A stretch of 64,000 nucleotides of DNA from Halorhabdus sp. CBA1104 (GTDB lineage Archaea; Halobacteriota; Halobacteria; Halobacteriales; Haloarculaceae), in assembly GCF_009690625.1 (NCBI RefSeq), contig NZ_CP033878.1, forward strand, positions 1,860,001 to 1,924,000, read 5' to 3'. Under the pieces are notes generated by a model. The model searched no databases. It saw only the letters and a program-made list of their open reading frames with translations, and had not been told where the DNA came from. Shown here piece after piece: positions 25,790 to 34,562 of this stretch. Numbering within the stretch: the stretch's first letter is position 1; every line of letters begins with the position of its first letter. The position numbers were made by a program, and so were the translations under genes.

Positions 25790-26070
25790 TGTCTCACCCC
25801 GCGTTGGGCTGGTTCGGCGTCGCCGTTGCTCTCCCGCATCAGCATGACGGCGAAGGTGATCAGGATGAGCACGCCGCCGACGTATACCAGGACCTGCATC
25901 GCCGCGACGAACGGTGCCTGGGTCATGACGTAGTGGACGGCGACGCTGAGTAGCGCCACGCCGAGCAACAGCGCCGAGTGCCAGACATCCCGGACGAGGA
26001 CGACGCCCAGGCTGGCCCCGACGGTCGTCAGCGCAAAAAGCCCAAACGTGACTGTCTCGAGTACTCCCAT
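25786..26070 (-). CDS. nuoJ1: Complex I subunit J, N-terminal half (NuoJ1)
   Basis: This 94-residue, three-helix protein starts MGVLETVTFGLFALT. The conserved NuoJ segment is FVAAMQVLVYVGGVLILITFAVML. It is the first gene of the distal nuo segment (J1-J2-K-L-M-N). Because the proximal segment ends 3.9 kb away at nuoI, it must have its own promoter or long read-through. AT-rich sequence at about 26100-26125 (minus strand CTTTACGTGATAAAG) is the only promoter-like candidate. The ATG at 26068-26070 is preferred over an upstream in-frame start. Confidence 0.92.
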   Translation of the reverse strand: MGVLETVTFGLFALTTVGASLGVVLVRDVWHSALLLGVALLSVAVHYVMTQAPFVAAMQVLVYVGGVLILITFAVMLMRESNGDAEPAQRGVRQ

Positions 26071-26206
26071 GCTAGGTGCCTTTGCGCCCGCCCGCCCTTT
26101 GAAGATTTCTTTATCACGTAAAGATTCCGGCAATTTCGGCCGCCATCGGCCACGTTGGCCCGTAACGCGCCGAAATTGGGCCTTGTAGCCGGGTGGCGGC
26201 TGTCGA

Positions 26207-27037
26207 TCAGTAATCCCCGAGAACCCCCAGACTGCGTGCCCGTCGGGTCGTCAAGACGAATCCCAGGTAGCCGAGTGCGACGTAGCCGACGGCCGTCCCC
26301 AGAAGCACCGCCAGGGCGATGGGCTCGAACTCCCAGAGCCGCACGTTGTCGGTCATCGCCTGCTGGAGCATCGTGCTTGACTGGGCCAGGGGCAGCAACG
26401 CCGCCCAGGGGATCTCGAACGCCGGCGCGGAGATCAACCCGATGAACGCAAACTGCAAGAGGGACGTGACGTTGCTGATCCGCTTGTACAACACGCCAAG
26501 ACCACCCATCGCGAGGCCGATACCAAGCACCGATGCGACGCCGAGAATGGCGATCACGACGATCGTCAGAGCGTGTACGTTCAGGGCCGTCCCGGTCATC
26601 AGTAACATCACCGCGAGGACGACCGAGGACGTCAGAAACGTTCGCAACAGGACGGCAACCGCCTTGGCTGCCATCACCGGCCCGAACCCAAACGGCGTCA
26701 TGTAGTGGCGTTCGAGAGTGCCCCAGCTGGCCTCCGACTGGACAGCACGCATTGCCCCCATGTAGGCCCCTTGAGAAAGCGTCCACAGGAAATAGCCCAC
26801 GATCAGCCCTTCGATCGTGTCGGTCAGTGCCTGGCCCGCGATCATCTGTCCGCCATAGAACAGCAACGCGAAGAAGAACACGGTCACCACGACCCCCAGG
26901 ACAGCGTTGACGGGGTAGCGAAGCCAGATCAGCAGATCCCGATAAATCACCGCCCGAATCAAGTGATAGTATCCACCGGACCGAGTGGGCGAAGGACCGT
27001 CTGTCCCCTCGCCGTCGCCGCGATTGGTAGCTGTCAC
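26207..27037 (-). CDS. ABC-2 type transporter permease
   Basis: This 276-residue permease has a hydrophilic N-terminus then six membrane helices, with the ABC-2 coupling segment ASWGTLERHYMTPFGFGPVMAAKA at about 103-126. It overlaps its ATPase gene by 4 nt (ATGA), so the two form one exporter. The substrate is unknown. The pair sits inside what is normally an uninterrupted nuo operon, on the same strand as nuo. Confidence 0.9.
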   Translation of the reverse strand: MTATNRGDGEGTDGPSPTRSGGYYHLIRAVIYRDLLIWLRYPVNAVLGVVVTVFFFALLFYGGQMIAGQALTDTIEGLIVGYFLWTLSQGAYMGAMRAVQSEASWGTLERHYMTPFGFGPVMAAKAVAVLLRTFLTSSVVLAVMLLMTGTALNVHALTIVVIAILGVASVLGIGLAMGGLGVLYKRISNVTSLLQFAFIGLISAPAFEIPWAALLPLAQSSTMLQQAMTDNVRLWEFEPIALAVLLGTAVGYVALGYLGFVLTTRRARSLGVLGDY

Positions 27038-28119
27038 GATTCCGGCCTCCCGCCCCCGACAGGCGACACCGCACCGTTCGTCCCGTGTCCGTTGCCAGTG
27101 ACCTCCAGAAATACCTCGTCGAGATCGGGTTGGACCGTTTCGACACCGGCAAGCTGGACGTCTGCCGCCTCCAGTCGGTCCATTAGCCGGTAGAACGTCG
27201 CTGAATCCGCTGCGACTTCGAACGCGGTTCGGTCACCCAGCCGCTCGACGGCCGTGACATCGAAGTCCGCGCACAATGTGTCGATCGTCGTGTCTGCAAT
27301 ATCGCGGGCGGTAACTCGGTACCCCGTCGTTTCGAACTCCTCGAGTAGGTTCTGAACGGTATCGTCGACGATGATTCGCCCGTCGTTCATGATGATGACC
27401 CGATCACAGACGGCCTCGATGACGTCCATATCGTGGCTCGATACCAAGAGCGTCAGATCACGTTCCTCGGCGAGACGAACCAGTTCCCGCCGGATCGTCA
27501 TCGAACTCTCGATGTCAAGCCCGAGGGTTGGCTCGTCGAGAAACGCGACCGAGACGTCACTCGCGAGCACGCTCGCCAGCGAGACTTTCTGTTTCATGCC
27601 CCGTGAGAGGTCCCGGACCTGTGTGTCGGCTTTCGCCTCGATCTCGAGGGCCGCAAGCAGTTCGGTGTGGCGCTCGTCTAAGGTATCGGGGTCGTGTCCC
27701 CTGATCGCGGCAAAATAGCGGAGGTTCTCTCGGACGGTCAGTCGCCAGTAGTCGTTGCGTGCACCTTCCAACATCGCGTCGACGTGCTCGTAGGCGCGCC
27801 GTGGGCGATCAGACACGTCGATGCCCTGGATCCGGACATCACCGGTGTCGGGGACGACCAGCCCCAGAATCGACTTGATCGTAGTCGTCTTTCCCGCGCC
27901 GTTCGGACCGAGTAGCCCGACCACTTCGCCGGGCTCGACCGCGAAGGACACGTCCTCGACGGCGGTGACTGCCTCCTCGCCACTGCCGAACGTTTTGGAC
28001 AGTCCATCGACGGCTAAGGCAGCTCCCTCGTCGTTTTTGCCCACGTCGTCGCTCGCGCACCGACTGGACGGTGCCTCTGCTGTAGAAGCCTGCTTTGGGG
28101 GGTGTGGCGGGCGGCCCAT
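27034..28119 (-). CDS. ABC transporter ATP-binding protein
   Basis: This 361-residue ATPase has Walker A GPNGAGKTT at 71-79, signature LSRGMKQKV near 178 and Walker B VAFLDEPTLGLD near 200. The switch His is in SSHDMD. About 110 extra C-terminal residues form an alpha/beta accessory domain (YRVTARDIADTTIDTLC...), common in drug- or antibiotic-export ATPases. An unusual ~33-residue N-terminal tail precedes the domain. The real start could be the ATG used here (28117-28119) or later. It partners with the overlapping permease. Confidence 0.92.
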   Translation of the reverse strand: MGRPPHPPKQASTAEAPSSRCASDDVGKNDEGAALAVDGLSKTFGSGEEAVTAVEDVSFAVEPGEVVGLLGPNGAGKTTTIKSILGLVVPDTGDVRIQGIDVSDRPRRAYEHVDAMLEGARNDYWRLTVRENLRYFAAIRGHDPDTLDERHTELLAALEIEAKADTQVRDLSRGMKQKVSLASVLASDVSVAFLDEPTLGLDIESSMTIRRELVRLAEERDLTLLVSSHDMDVIEAVCDRVIIMNDGRIIVDDTVQNLLEEFETTGYRVTARDIADTTIDTLCADFDVTAVERLGDRTAFEVAADSATFYRLMDRLEAADVQLAGVETVQPDLDEVFLEVTGNGHGTNGAVSPVGGGRPES

Positions 28120-28257
28120 CGATATCGTGCCGGGGTTGACAACCCGGTCACCTAAAGGTGTCTCTATGAGAGTGACCGAAGGGAGCTGTCCATCTTGGAG
28201 TTCTCGTCGCTCGCAGCACCCCGAACTCGTCGCCCCGCGTTCGGTCAGCTTGGGGTG

Positions 28258-28431
28258 TTATCGGACTTCCCGTTCGAAGACGAGACCGACTGTCGTGCCG
28301 CCTTGGGCAACTGTCTCGCTGAGTTGCCACCCTTCGGATGCGTACTCGTTGATGATCGCATCCAGGTCACCGATCGATTGTTTGGACGCCTCCGTTTCGT
28401 GGACGGTGTATACGTATTGTTGGTCCGACAT
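28258..28431 (-). CDS. DUF4177 family small protein
   Basis: This 57-residue protein starts MSDQQYVYTVHETE and contains INEYASEGWQLSETVAQGG with a final LVFEREV. This is the classic DUF4177 pattern (Y.V......L...L......GW.L......G......ER). Function is unknown. It lies upstream of the ABC ATPase on the same strand, 138 nt away. The open frame extends further 5' but with Ser/Pro-rich noise, so the ATG at 28429-28431 was chosen. Confidence 0.82.
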   Translation of the reverse strand: MSDQQYVYTVHETEASKQSIGDLDAIINEYASEGWQLSETVAQGGTTVGLVFEREVR

Positions 28432-28616
28432 ACCCGAGACAACGGACGCCAGAGGCAAAAAGGGCGACCTGAGTCCCAACTCGATGGCGCCTTGCCGAGC
28501 ACTCGACGGTTGGCTCGTTTTTCGAGCTACCGTAACCGTGACCGTCGACGCCAACGACGGTCCCGGGCCGATGGGAGTGCCAGTGCGCATTTCAGGCCCG
28601 GCCAGCAGTATGATGC

Positions 28617-29102
28617 ATGGAGCTTTCGGTCTTCCTCGTCGTCGCCCTGGCGTTGCTGGTTGGCGGCGTCGTGGGCAGTTTCGTCCCGATGGTCCCGGCG
28701 GGCTTGCTCTCGATCGGCGGCATCGCCGTCTACTGGTGGAACACGGGCTACGTCACGCCGGGGCCGCTCGTCTTCGCCGGGTTCGTCGCCGTCGGCTTGC
28801 TGGTCGTCGTGGTCGACTATCTGGCCGGCGTGATCGCCGCGAAGGTCGGCGGCGCCTCGACGCTGAGTAGTCTGGCCGGGGGCCTCGTCGGTTTTGCGCT
28901 GTTCTTCGTGCTTGGCCCGGTCGGTATCGTGCTCGGGATCACGGCTACCGTCTTCGCGCTCGAACTCTACCGTGGGAACGCTCGCAACGAGAGTCTCCGA
29001 GCCGCCGTGTACGCACTCGTCGGAACCCTTGGCTCAAGCGTGATGCAGTTCGTGTTGACGCTATCGATGCTGGTGGCCTTTCTCGTTCTGCTCGTCGTCT
29101 GA
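28617..29102 (+). CDS. DUF456 membrane protein
   Basis: This 161-residue protein has four or five hydrophobic helices and repeated Gly-rich turns (LVGGVVGSFVPMVPAGLLSIGG; ALFFVLGPVGIVLGI). It matches the DUF456 family of unknown function. Family members contain two glycine-zipper-like halves. It is on the plus strand, opposite to the surrounding nuo genes, and precedes the AbrB-PIN pair. Confidence 0.85.
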   Translation: MELSVFLVVALALLVGGVVGSFVPMVPAGLLSIGGIAVYWWNTGYVTPGPLVFAGFVAVGLLVVVVDYLAGVIAAKVGGASTLSSLAGGLVGFALFFVLGPVGIVLGITATVFALELYRGNARNESLRAAVYALVGTLGSSVMQFVLTLSMLVAFLVLLVV

Positions 29103-29165
29103 GGGCGCGGAAAGACACCCACATGGGGCGCAACATGTATGGCGAGTAAGCCTGTAGAATCACGT

Positions 29166-29435
29166 ATGGCAACTGACGAGGCTCCCATGGAAACGACGGT
29201 CAGCGACCGGGGGATGGTTACCATCCCGGCGGACCTCCGCCGGCGTCTCGACATCGAACCGGGCGACAAACTCCGGTGGGAGACCGATGCGGAGGGAGAG
29301 CTTTCGGTCGAAGTCGTCCAGCAGCGCTACGGCGCTTTCGACGATTTCGAGCCGGTGGCAATGGGTGGGGGCGGGTCCGAATCCCACGACATTGCCGGTC
29401 ACGAAGACGATCCCGCGCTGTCGGAGACGAACTGA
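29166..29435 (+). CDS. AbrB/SpoVT-type antitoxin
   Basis: This 89-residue protein has a SpoVT-AbrB swapped-hairpin DNA-binding domain at about residues 8-50 (METTVSDRGMVTIPADLRRRLDIEPGDKLRW). An acidic tail presumably neutralises the PIN toxin encoded next. The stop overlaps the toxin start (TGATG), the usual antitoxin-first arrangement. Two ATGs are possible (29166, 29187). The pair probably autoregulates by the antitoxin binding its own promoter, which is inference from family behaviour. Confidence 0.88.
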   Translation: MATDEAPMETTVSDRGMVTIPADLRRRLDIEPGDKLRWETDAEGELSVEVVQQRYGAFDDFEPVAMGGGGSESHDIAGHEDDPALSETN

Positions 29436-29863
29436 TGGCAGTCGCAGTTATCGATACGGGTGTTCTCATCGGGATGGCAGACGCTGACGACGAACACCAC
29501 GACGTTGCCATGGAGATTGTTCGTGGCATGGATCATGGCGACCTCCCAGCCGGCCGGGTGACAAACTACGTTGCACTTGAAACACTGAACTGGATACAGT
29601 CCCGGAAACGGCATGAAAAGGCCGTGGAGACGTACAAACGTTTGAATCAGTCAGCCGGATTCGAGGTGCGCCACGCTGCACAAAAGGACTTTACCAACGC
29701 TATCAAGCTCTTCGAAACTCACGCAGGACTGTCGTTCGGTGATGCGACGATCGCCGCGTACATGCAACGAGAGGGGATCGAATACCTGTACTCGTTCGAC
29801 GACGACTTCGACGCGATCGAGCACATCACGCGGCTGGAAACTGCCGATGATCCGTTCGATTGA
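29435..29863 (+). CDS. PIN-domain toxin (VapC-like ribonuclease)
   Basis: This 142-residue PIN domain carries the acidic Mg2+ site: Asp7 (VIDTGVLIG), Glu49 (ALETLNW), Asp103 (SFGDATIAAY) and an Asp cluster at 122-124 (SFDDDFD). VapC toxins cut tRNA or rRNA. The catalytic residues are all present, so the protein should be active when free of its antitoxin. It is translationally coupled to the AbrB gene and ends 126 nt before convergent nuoI. Toxin-antitoxin presence suggests the block inserted in nuo is a mobile or addiction-stabilised segment. Confidence 0.9.
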   Translation: MAVAVIDTGVLIGMADADDEHHDVAMEIVRGMDHGDLPAGRVTNYVALETLNWIQSRKRHEKAVETYKRLNQSAGFEVRHAAQKDFTNAIKLFETHAGLSFGDATIAAYMQREGIEYLYSFDDDFDAIEHITRLETADDPFD

Positions 29864-29889
29864 TCGCCCACCACCTTTTTCTGCGTCGG

Positions 29890-29983
29890 GTGCGCCTCCG
29901 GCGCACCGCTCCTTGAAAATCTGGACCAAAAATAACTCGACTCCGCTTCGCTCCGTCGAGCGAAACGCGGCCTCCGGCCGCGT
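29890..29983. terminator. Three hairpins between convergent PIN toxin and nuoI
   Basis: Three perfect inverted repeats lie in the 125-nt convergent gap. They are GTGCGCC-TCC-GGCGCAC (29890-29906), CTCGAC...GTCGAG enclosing TCCGCTTCGCTCC (29936-29960) and ACGCGGCC-TCC-GGCCGCGT (29965-29983). Two share the identical TCC loop. They could act as a bidirectional terminator or 3'-end stabiliser, since both flanking genes end here. Confidence 0.55.
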
Positions 29984-29988
29984 ACGCT

Positions 29989-30450
29989 TTACTGATAATC
30001 GACTTCGCCTTCGCCTTCACCGACCCAGCTACCGCGATCCGGTTCCCGCGACTCCAGCGGATCGATGTCCTTGTACCAGGGAACGTTCTTGAGTTGCTCC
30101 TTGTTGTAGGCCAGATCGTCCTTGGTGTCGCCGGTGAACTCGAAGTTCTGGGTCAGGACGATGGCATCGGTCGGACAGACTTCCTCACAGAGCCGACAGT
30201 AGATACACTGGCCGACGTGGAGGTTGTACTGCTCGCCGTTGCGCTGGTCGTCCATGACGATCTGGATGGTATCGTTCGGACAGACGTTCTCACACTGGCG
30301 ACACCAGATACACCGCTCTTGGCTGTACTTGTGGACGCCCCGGAAGCGCGGACTCACTTCGGGGGCCTCCTCGGGATACTTCACGGTGAAGGTCTTGCCG
30401 TCCAGTGCGTGTTTCATCGTCGTCGCCATGCCTTTGAGAATGCCAATCAT
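29989..30450 (-). CDS. nuoI: Complex I subunit I (NuoI), 2x[4Fe-4S]
   Basis: This 153-residue ferredoxin-like subunit has two complete cysteine motifs, CIWCRQCENVCP and CIYCRLCEEVCP, that bind the N6a/N6b clusters. It carries electrons from the unknown donor module to NuoB. It is the last gene of the proximal nuo segment and ends at the hairpin-rich convergent junction. In many haloarchaea nuoJ1 follows directly; here it is 3.9 kb away. Confidence 0.96.
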   Translation of the reverse strand: MIGILKGMATTMKHALDGKTFTVKYPEEAPEVSPRFRGVHKYSQERCIWCRQCENVCPNDTIQIVMDDQRNGEQYNLHVGQCIYCRLCEEVCPTDAIVLTQNFEFTGDTKDDLAYNKEQLKNVPWYKDIDPLESREPDRGSWVGEGEGEVDYQ

Positions 30451-30484
30451 TGGAATCTCCCTCCGAGTAGGGTCGGGACAGTCA

Positions 30485-31564
30485 TCAGGCGATCACCCCG
30501 ACGATGGCCGCCGTCAACAGCAGATTCGCCAGCGAGAGCACGAGCATCCCTTTCCAGCCGATCTCGATCAACTGGTCGATGCGCACCCGCGGGAGTGCCG
30601 AGCGTGCCCACTGGGTGAGCAGGAACACGCCCCAGATCTTGATCAAGAACCAGACGATCCCCGGGAGGACCGGCCCAGCCGGGCCGCCCAGGAACAGCGT
30701 GGCGATGATCGCCCCGCCGAGGAAAATGTGAATGAACTCCCCGAGATAGAACAGGACGAAGTAGACGCTCGAATATTCGGTCTGGTAGCCGGCGACGATC
30801 TCGGTCGGTGCCTCGGGGATGTCGAAAGGATTGCGACCGACTTCCGCGAGATTGGCCATCAGGAACAACGCGAACGCGAAGGGATTGACGAACGCGAACC
30901 ACTGTGGGATCGAAATCCCCGCGATCGTGACGAGGGTCGCCTGCTGGGCTCCAACGATCGTCCCCGGAGCGTTGACGTTCCCCAACTGGAGCGTTCCAGC
31001 GAAGATGACGACCGACGCGCCCGTCAGCACGAGCGGGATCTCGTAGGCGATATTCTGTGCGACGGCCCGCAGGCCGCCCAGAAACGAGTACTTGTTGTTC
31101 GAAGCGTAGCCGGCCATCAGAAGGCCAAGCGTTGCGATCGAGGCGACGGCAAAGACGTACGCAAGCCCGATCTCGGGATCGGCCAGCTGGATGCCACTCC
31201 CCATGGGAATGACCGCGAACCCGAGCAGTGCCGAGCCGGCCAGAATGATCGGGGCGAAGTCGTAGGCCGGTCGGTCGACCTTCTCGGGAATGATCAATTC
31301 CTTCGAGAGCAGTCGCACCGCGTCGACGACGATCGTCCCGATCCCCGCCGGCCCGATCCGGTTGACCGAAACCCGATCGGTGAACGAAGCGGTGATCTTT
31401 CGCTTTGCCCACGGGCCGGCCAGTGCCGTGTTCAACAGGACGAACGTCCCGATGAGTCCGGCAGCCAGGAAGGCGACGACAAAGACGGCCAACGGCCCGG
31501 CCCCCTCCAGGCCAAGCACGCTCAACAGACGGTCGGTCAGCGTGATCGTCTGCAACGGGATCAT
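30485..31564 (-). CDS. nuoH: Complex I subunit H (NuoH)
   Basis: This 359-residue, eight- or nine-helix subunit forms part of the quinone-binding chamber. The acidic loop EVGRNPFDIPEAPTEIVAGYQTEYSS carries the conserved Glu residues of the family. RVSVNRIGPAGIGTIVVDAVRLLSKE near the N-terminus is the cytoplasmic loop 1 signature. It overlaps the nuoCD stop by 4 nt and precedes nuoI by 34 nt. Confidence 0.96.
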   Translation of the reverse strand: MIPLQTITLTDRLLSVLGLEGAGPLAVFVVAFLAAGLIGTFVLLNTALAGPWAKRKITASFTDRVSVNRIGPAGIGTIVVDAVRLLSKELIIPEKVDRPAYDFAPIILAGSALLGFAVIPMGSGIQLADPEIGLAYVFAVASIATLGLLMAGYASNNKYSFLGGLRAVAQNIAYEIPLVLTGASVVIFAGTLQLGNVNAPGTIVGAQQATLVTIAGISIPQWFAFVNPFAFALFLMANLAEVGRNPFDIPEAPTEIVAGYQTEYSSVYFVLFYLGEFIHIFLGGAIIATLFLGGPAGPVLPGIVWFLIKIWGVFLLTQWARSALPRVRIDQLIEIGWKGMLVLSLANLLLTAAIVGVIA

Positions 31565-33240
31565 CGATCGACCTCCCCCAACACGATGTCGAGACTGCCA
31601 AGCGAGGCGACCATGTCGGGGATGTACTCACCCTCGGACATGACCGGCAGCGTCTGGAGGTTCGAAAAGCAGGGGCTGCGGATCTTGAACCGGGCGGGCT
31701 TGTCTGTCCCGTCACTGCGGATGTAGATGCCCAGCTCACCTTTCGCCCCTTCGACGGCCCGGTAGATCTCCGTATCGGGGTCCGGGCGCAGGGTGCGGGG
31801 GACGTTCGACTGGATCTCGCGGTCGTCTTCGGGCCAGTCTTCGAGGAGGTCGGCACACTGCTTGATGATCTTCGCCGACTCCTCGACTTCTTGCATCCGA
31901 ACGAGAACGCGAGAATAGTTGTCACAGCCGTCCTCGGTGACGACGTCCCAGTCGAGTTCGTCGTAGTAGCCGTAGGGATCGTCCCGCCGGAGATCGTAGT
32001 CGATCCCCGAGCCGCGGGCGACCGGCCCAGTCGCACCGTAGTTCTTTGCAGTCTCGGGCGAGAGAGAGCCCGTATCCACACAGCGCAACTGGAAAATCTC
32101 GTTGCCCGTGATGAGGTTGTGATACTCGTCGAGTCGATCCGGAATCTCATCGAGGAAGTCCCGGACCTTTTCGAGGTACTCGTCGCGCGGTTCGGGGAGG
32201 TCCCAGGCGACCCCGCCCAGCCGGAAGTAGTTGAACATGAGCCGCTGACCAGTCAGGTCCTCTAAGAGGTTCTGGACGACTTCCCGATCGCGGACGGCGT
32301 ACATGAAGATAGCCGTAAAGTCCCCGTAGACGTCCAGGCCGAAGGTCCCAACCGCGAGCAAGTGGGCGGCGATCCGCGTCAACTCCGCGCTCATCGTCCG
32401 CAGGACTTGCGCATATTCGGGGACGTCGATGTCCGCTAAGTCTTCGGCGGCCCGCGCGTAGGCCCACTCGTTGAGCAACCCGCCCGGCGTGTAGTCCCAC
32501 CGGTCGGGGTAGGGCATGATCTGGTGGCGATAGGTGCCCTGTTGGCACATCTGCTCTTCGCTGCGATGGAGATACCCGATGTCGGGGTCCAGATCGACGA
32601 TCTGCTCGCCGTCCAGCACCGTCTTGACGTGGAGGACGCCGTGTGTCGCGGGGTGGTGTGGCCCGACGTTGACGAACATCGTGTCCGAATCGTCGCTTGC
32701 GCGGTGGTCCTCTTGCAGTGGATTGGCGTGTTCGCGTAGCGAGACGATCTGGGGTTGCGTCTGGTCGTACCGCTCGGAGAGCGGGTGGCCCTGCCAGGTC
32801 TCGGGCAGGAGAATCCGTCGCAGGTCGGGGTGGCCTTCGTAGTGGATGCCGACGAGATCGTAGGCCTCCCGCTCGTGCCAGTCGGCCGTCTCGTAGACGC
32901 CCGCCGCCGACTGGCTGACCGGTTCGTCCTTGCTCGTCGGGACGACGACACTCAGCTCTTGGGTCGGATCGTCGTACTTCTTGAGGTGATAGATCGACTC
33001 GAAGCGATCGTCGTACTCCTGGGCCGTGACCGCCGAACAGTGATCGAAGCCGGCCTCCTCTTTCAGCGTCGAGAGGACGTCGACGACTTCGTCGGGCCGA
33101 ATGACGAAGCCCTCGGCGTTGACGTGCTCTTCGCGATCGAGGACGTGGCCCTCGAGCAGTGCTTCGAGTGCGTCGTAGTCCAACCCGTCTTCGGTCACGC
33201 CGACGTCTGGCTCCGTTGGTGATCGTTCCTGGAGGCTCAT
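31561..33240 (-). CDS. nuoCD: Complex I fused subunit C/D (NuoCD)
   Basis: This 559-residue fusion has the 30-kDa C domain at about 1-180, with DWHEREAYDLVGIHYEGHPDLRRILLPETWQGHPL. The 49-kDa D domain is at about 190-559, with GPHHPATHGVL (quinone-site His), YLHRSEEQMCQQ and the C-terminal FKIRSPCFSNLQTLP...DIVLGEVDR. C/D fusion is usual in haloarchaea. It overlaps nuoB and nuoH by 4 nt on each side, indicating tight translational coupling. Confidence 0.96.
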   Translation of the reverse strand: MSLQERSPTEPDVGVTEDGLDYDALEALLEGHVLDREEHVNAEGFVIRPDEVVDVLSTLKEEAGFDHCSAVTAQEYDDRFESIYHLKKYDDPTQELSVVVPTSKDEPVSQSAAGVYETADWHEREAYDLVGIHYEGHPDLRRILLPETWQGHPLSERYDQTQPQIVSLREHANPLQEDHRASDDSDTMFVNVGPHHPATHGVLHVKTVLDGEQIVDLDPDIGYLHRSEEQMCQQGTYRHQIMPYPDRWDYTPGGLLNEWAYARAAEDLADIDVPEYAQVLRTMSAELTRIAAHLLAVGTFGLDVYGDFTAIFMYAVRDREVVQNLLEDLTGQRLMFNYFRLGGVAWDLPEPRDEYLEKVRDFLDEIPDRLDEYHNLITGNEIFQLRCVDTGSLSPETAKNYGATGPVARGSGIDYDLRRDDPYGYYDELDWDVVTEDGCDNYSRVLVRMQEVEESAKIIKQCADLLEDWPEDDREIQSNVPRTLRPDPDTEIYRAVEGAKGELGIYIRSDGTDKPARFKIRSPCFSNLQTLPVMSEGEYIPDMVASLGSLDIVLGEVDR

Positions 33241-33935
33241 TGCGCATCAGCCCAGTTGAACCGCATCACGAGGTCTTCCTCGTCGATCTGGTCGGCGAGG
33301 TGATCGACGAGTTCGTCACGTTCCAGATCACCGAACTCTTCGAGTTCGTACGGTTTGACGACCACCGGGGACGATTCGCCGTTGGCGATGCGTTCTTGCA
33401 GTTTCGCGACGCCATAGACCAGCGCTTCGGGCCGTGGTGGACAGCCGGGAACGTGGATGTCGATCGGGATGACCTCCTCGGCACCCTTCACGACGTTGTA
33501 GCCCTCTTGGAAGGGGCCCCCGGAGATCGTACACGAGCCCATGCCGATGACGAACTTGGGCTCTGGCACCTGGTCGTAGACGCGTTTCATCCGCGGGGCG
33601 AACTTCGAGACGATGGTCCCGGGGACGATCATCACGTCGGCCTGGCGCGGGGAGGCCCGCGGGACCCCCGCGTGGAAGCGATCGAGGTCGTGTTTGACGG
33701 CGTAGGTATGCATCATCTCGATCGAACAGCAGGCGATCCCGAACTGGAGCATGAACATCGACGAGCCCCGCACCCAGTTCATGAACTGGTCGAACTTCGT
33801 GAGGATGAACGGCGAGGAGCCAAAGGCTTCCCGCAGTCGGGAGTTGAAGCGGTCGTCGACGCCCTCGCCCATCCGGGCCTCACGCGTCGTTTTTAGGTCG
33901 GTACTCTCGGCCGGCGGTGTGTTGTCGCTGCTCAT
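33237..33935 (-). CDS. nuoB: Complex I subunit B (NuoB), N2 cluster
   Basis: This 232-residue subunit binds the terminal [4Fe-4S] cluster N2. The ligands are the tandem CC in QFGIACCSIEMMHTY, Cys in IGMGSCTISGG and Cys in HVPGCPPRPEAL. It passes electrons to quinone at the CD/H interface. The N-terminal 40 residues are a poorly conserved hydrophilic extension. It starts 3 nt after the restored nuoA stop. Confidence 0.96.
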   Translation of the reverse strand: MSSDNTPPAESTDLKTTREARMGEGVDDRFNSRLREAFGSSPFILTKFDQFMNWVRGSSMFMLQFGIACCSIEMMHTYAVKHDLDRFHAGVPRASPRQADVMIVPGTIVSKFAPRMKRVYDQVPEPKFVIGMGSCTISGGPFQEGYNVVKGAEEVIPIDIHVPGCPPRPEALVYGVAKLQERIANGESSPVVVKPYELEEFGDLERDELVDHLADQIDEEDLVMRFNWADAQ

Positions 33936-33938
33936 AAC

Positions 33939-34342
33939 TCACTCGGTCAGTTCCTGTTGTGCGCGCGGACTCTGCACCCACCGGACGGCGCCGTTGCGCC
34001 ACGCCCAGGCGAGGCCGACACCCAAGATCCCGATGAACAAGACCATCGGCAGCAGGGCCGGCCCGAGGCCGACGGCGTCGACGGCGTCCCCGTAGATAAC
34101 TGTCCAGGGAAGATGAGGACGGTCTCGATATCGAAGACGACGAACAGCAACGCGACCATGTAATACTGGATATTGAACCGGATCCGGGTATTGCCGGTCG
34201 GCACTTCGCCGCTCTCGTAGATGGCTCGCTTGCTGTCTTCGGGCACGCTCGGACGCAGCAGGGCCGAGACACTCATCATGCCGAGCGGGATCAACACCCC
34301 TACCAGCGCCAAGGCACCGATTGCGATCCAGGGATTGCTCAT
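33939..34342 (-). CDS. nuoA: Complex I subunit A (NuoA), apparent frameshift
   Basis: This three-helix subunit has MSNPWIAIGALALVGVLIP at the start and the conserved YESGEVPTGNTRIRFNIQYYMVALLFVVFDIETVLIFP loop. After IFP the frame shifts. The expected WTVIYGDAVDAV...LLPMVLFIGILGVGLAWAW continues in another minus-strand frame down to TGA at 33939-33941. Adding one G to the run at 34107-34109 (plus strand) restores a single 134-codon gene. As written the open frame would give 131 residues with a Ser/Arg-rich tail. It is the first gene of the proximal nuo segment; CCCTTATGTG about 35 nt upstream may be its TATA region. Confidence 0.85.
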
Positions 34343-34562
34343 TCGGTCTCTCTGGATCGGCTTGGGAGCGGTCCCACATAAGGGTTCAGTGTTTTACCCG
34401 GAAACGTGCCCAATAGCGGCCGATGTTGCCGTTTTCCGGAGTTTCGGCTGAACAGCCTGTGGCAACCCGACGAGATACCGGTCTGGATGCATTCGACGCT
34501 ATCGGTCGCTTGGCCGCGAACACATCCGATACGCCGGTGCGTGGCTGGGATCGGGCTCGTTG

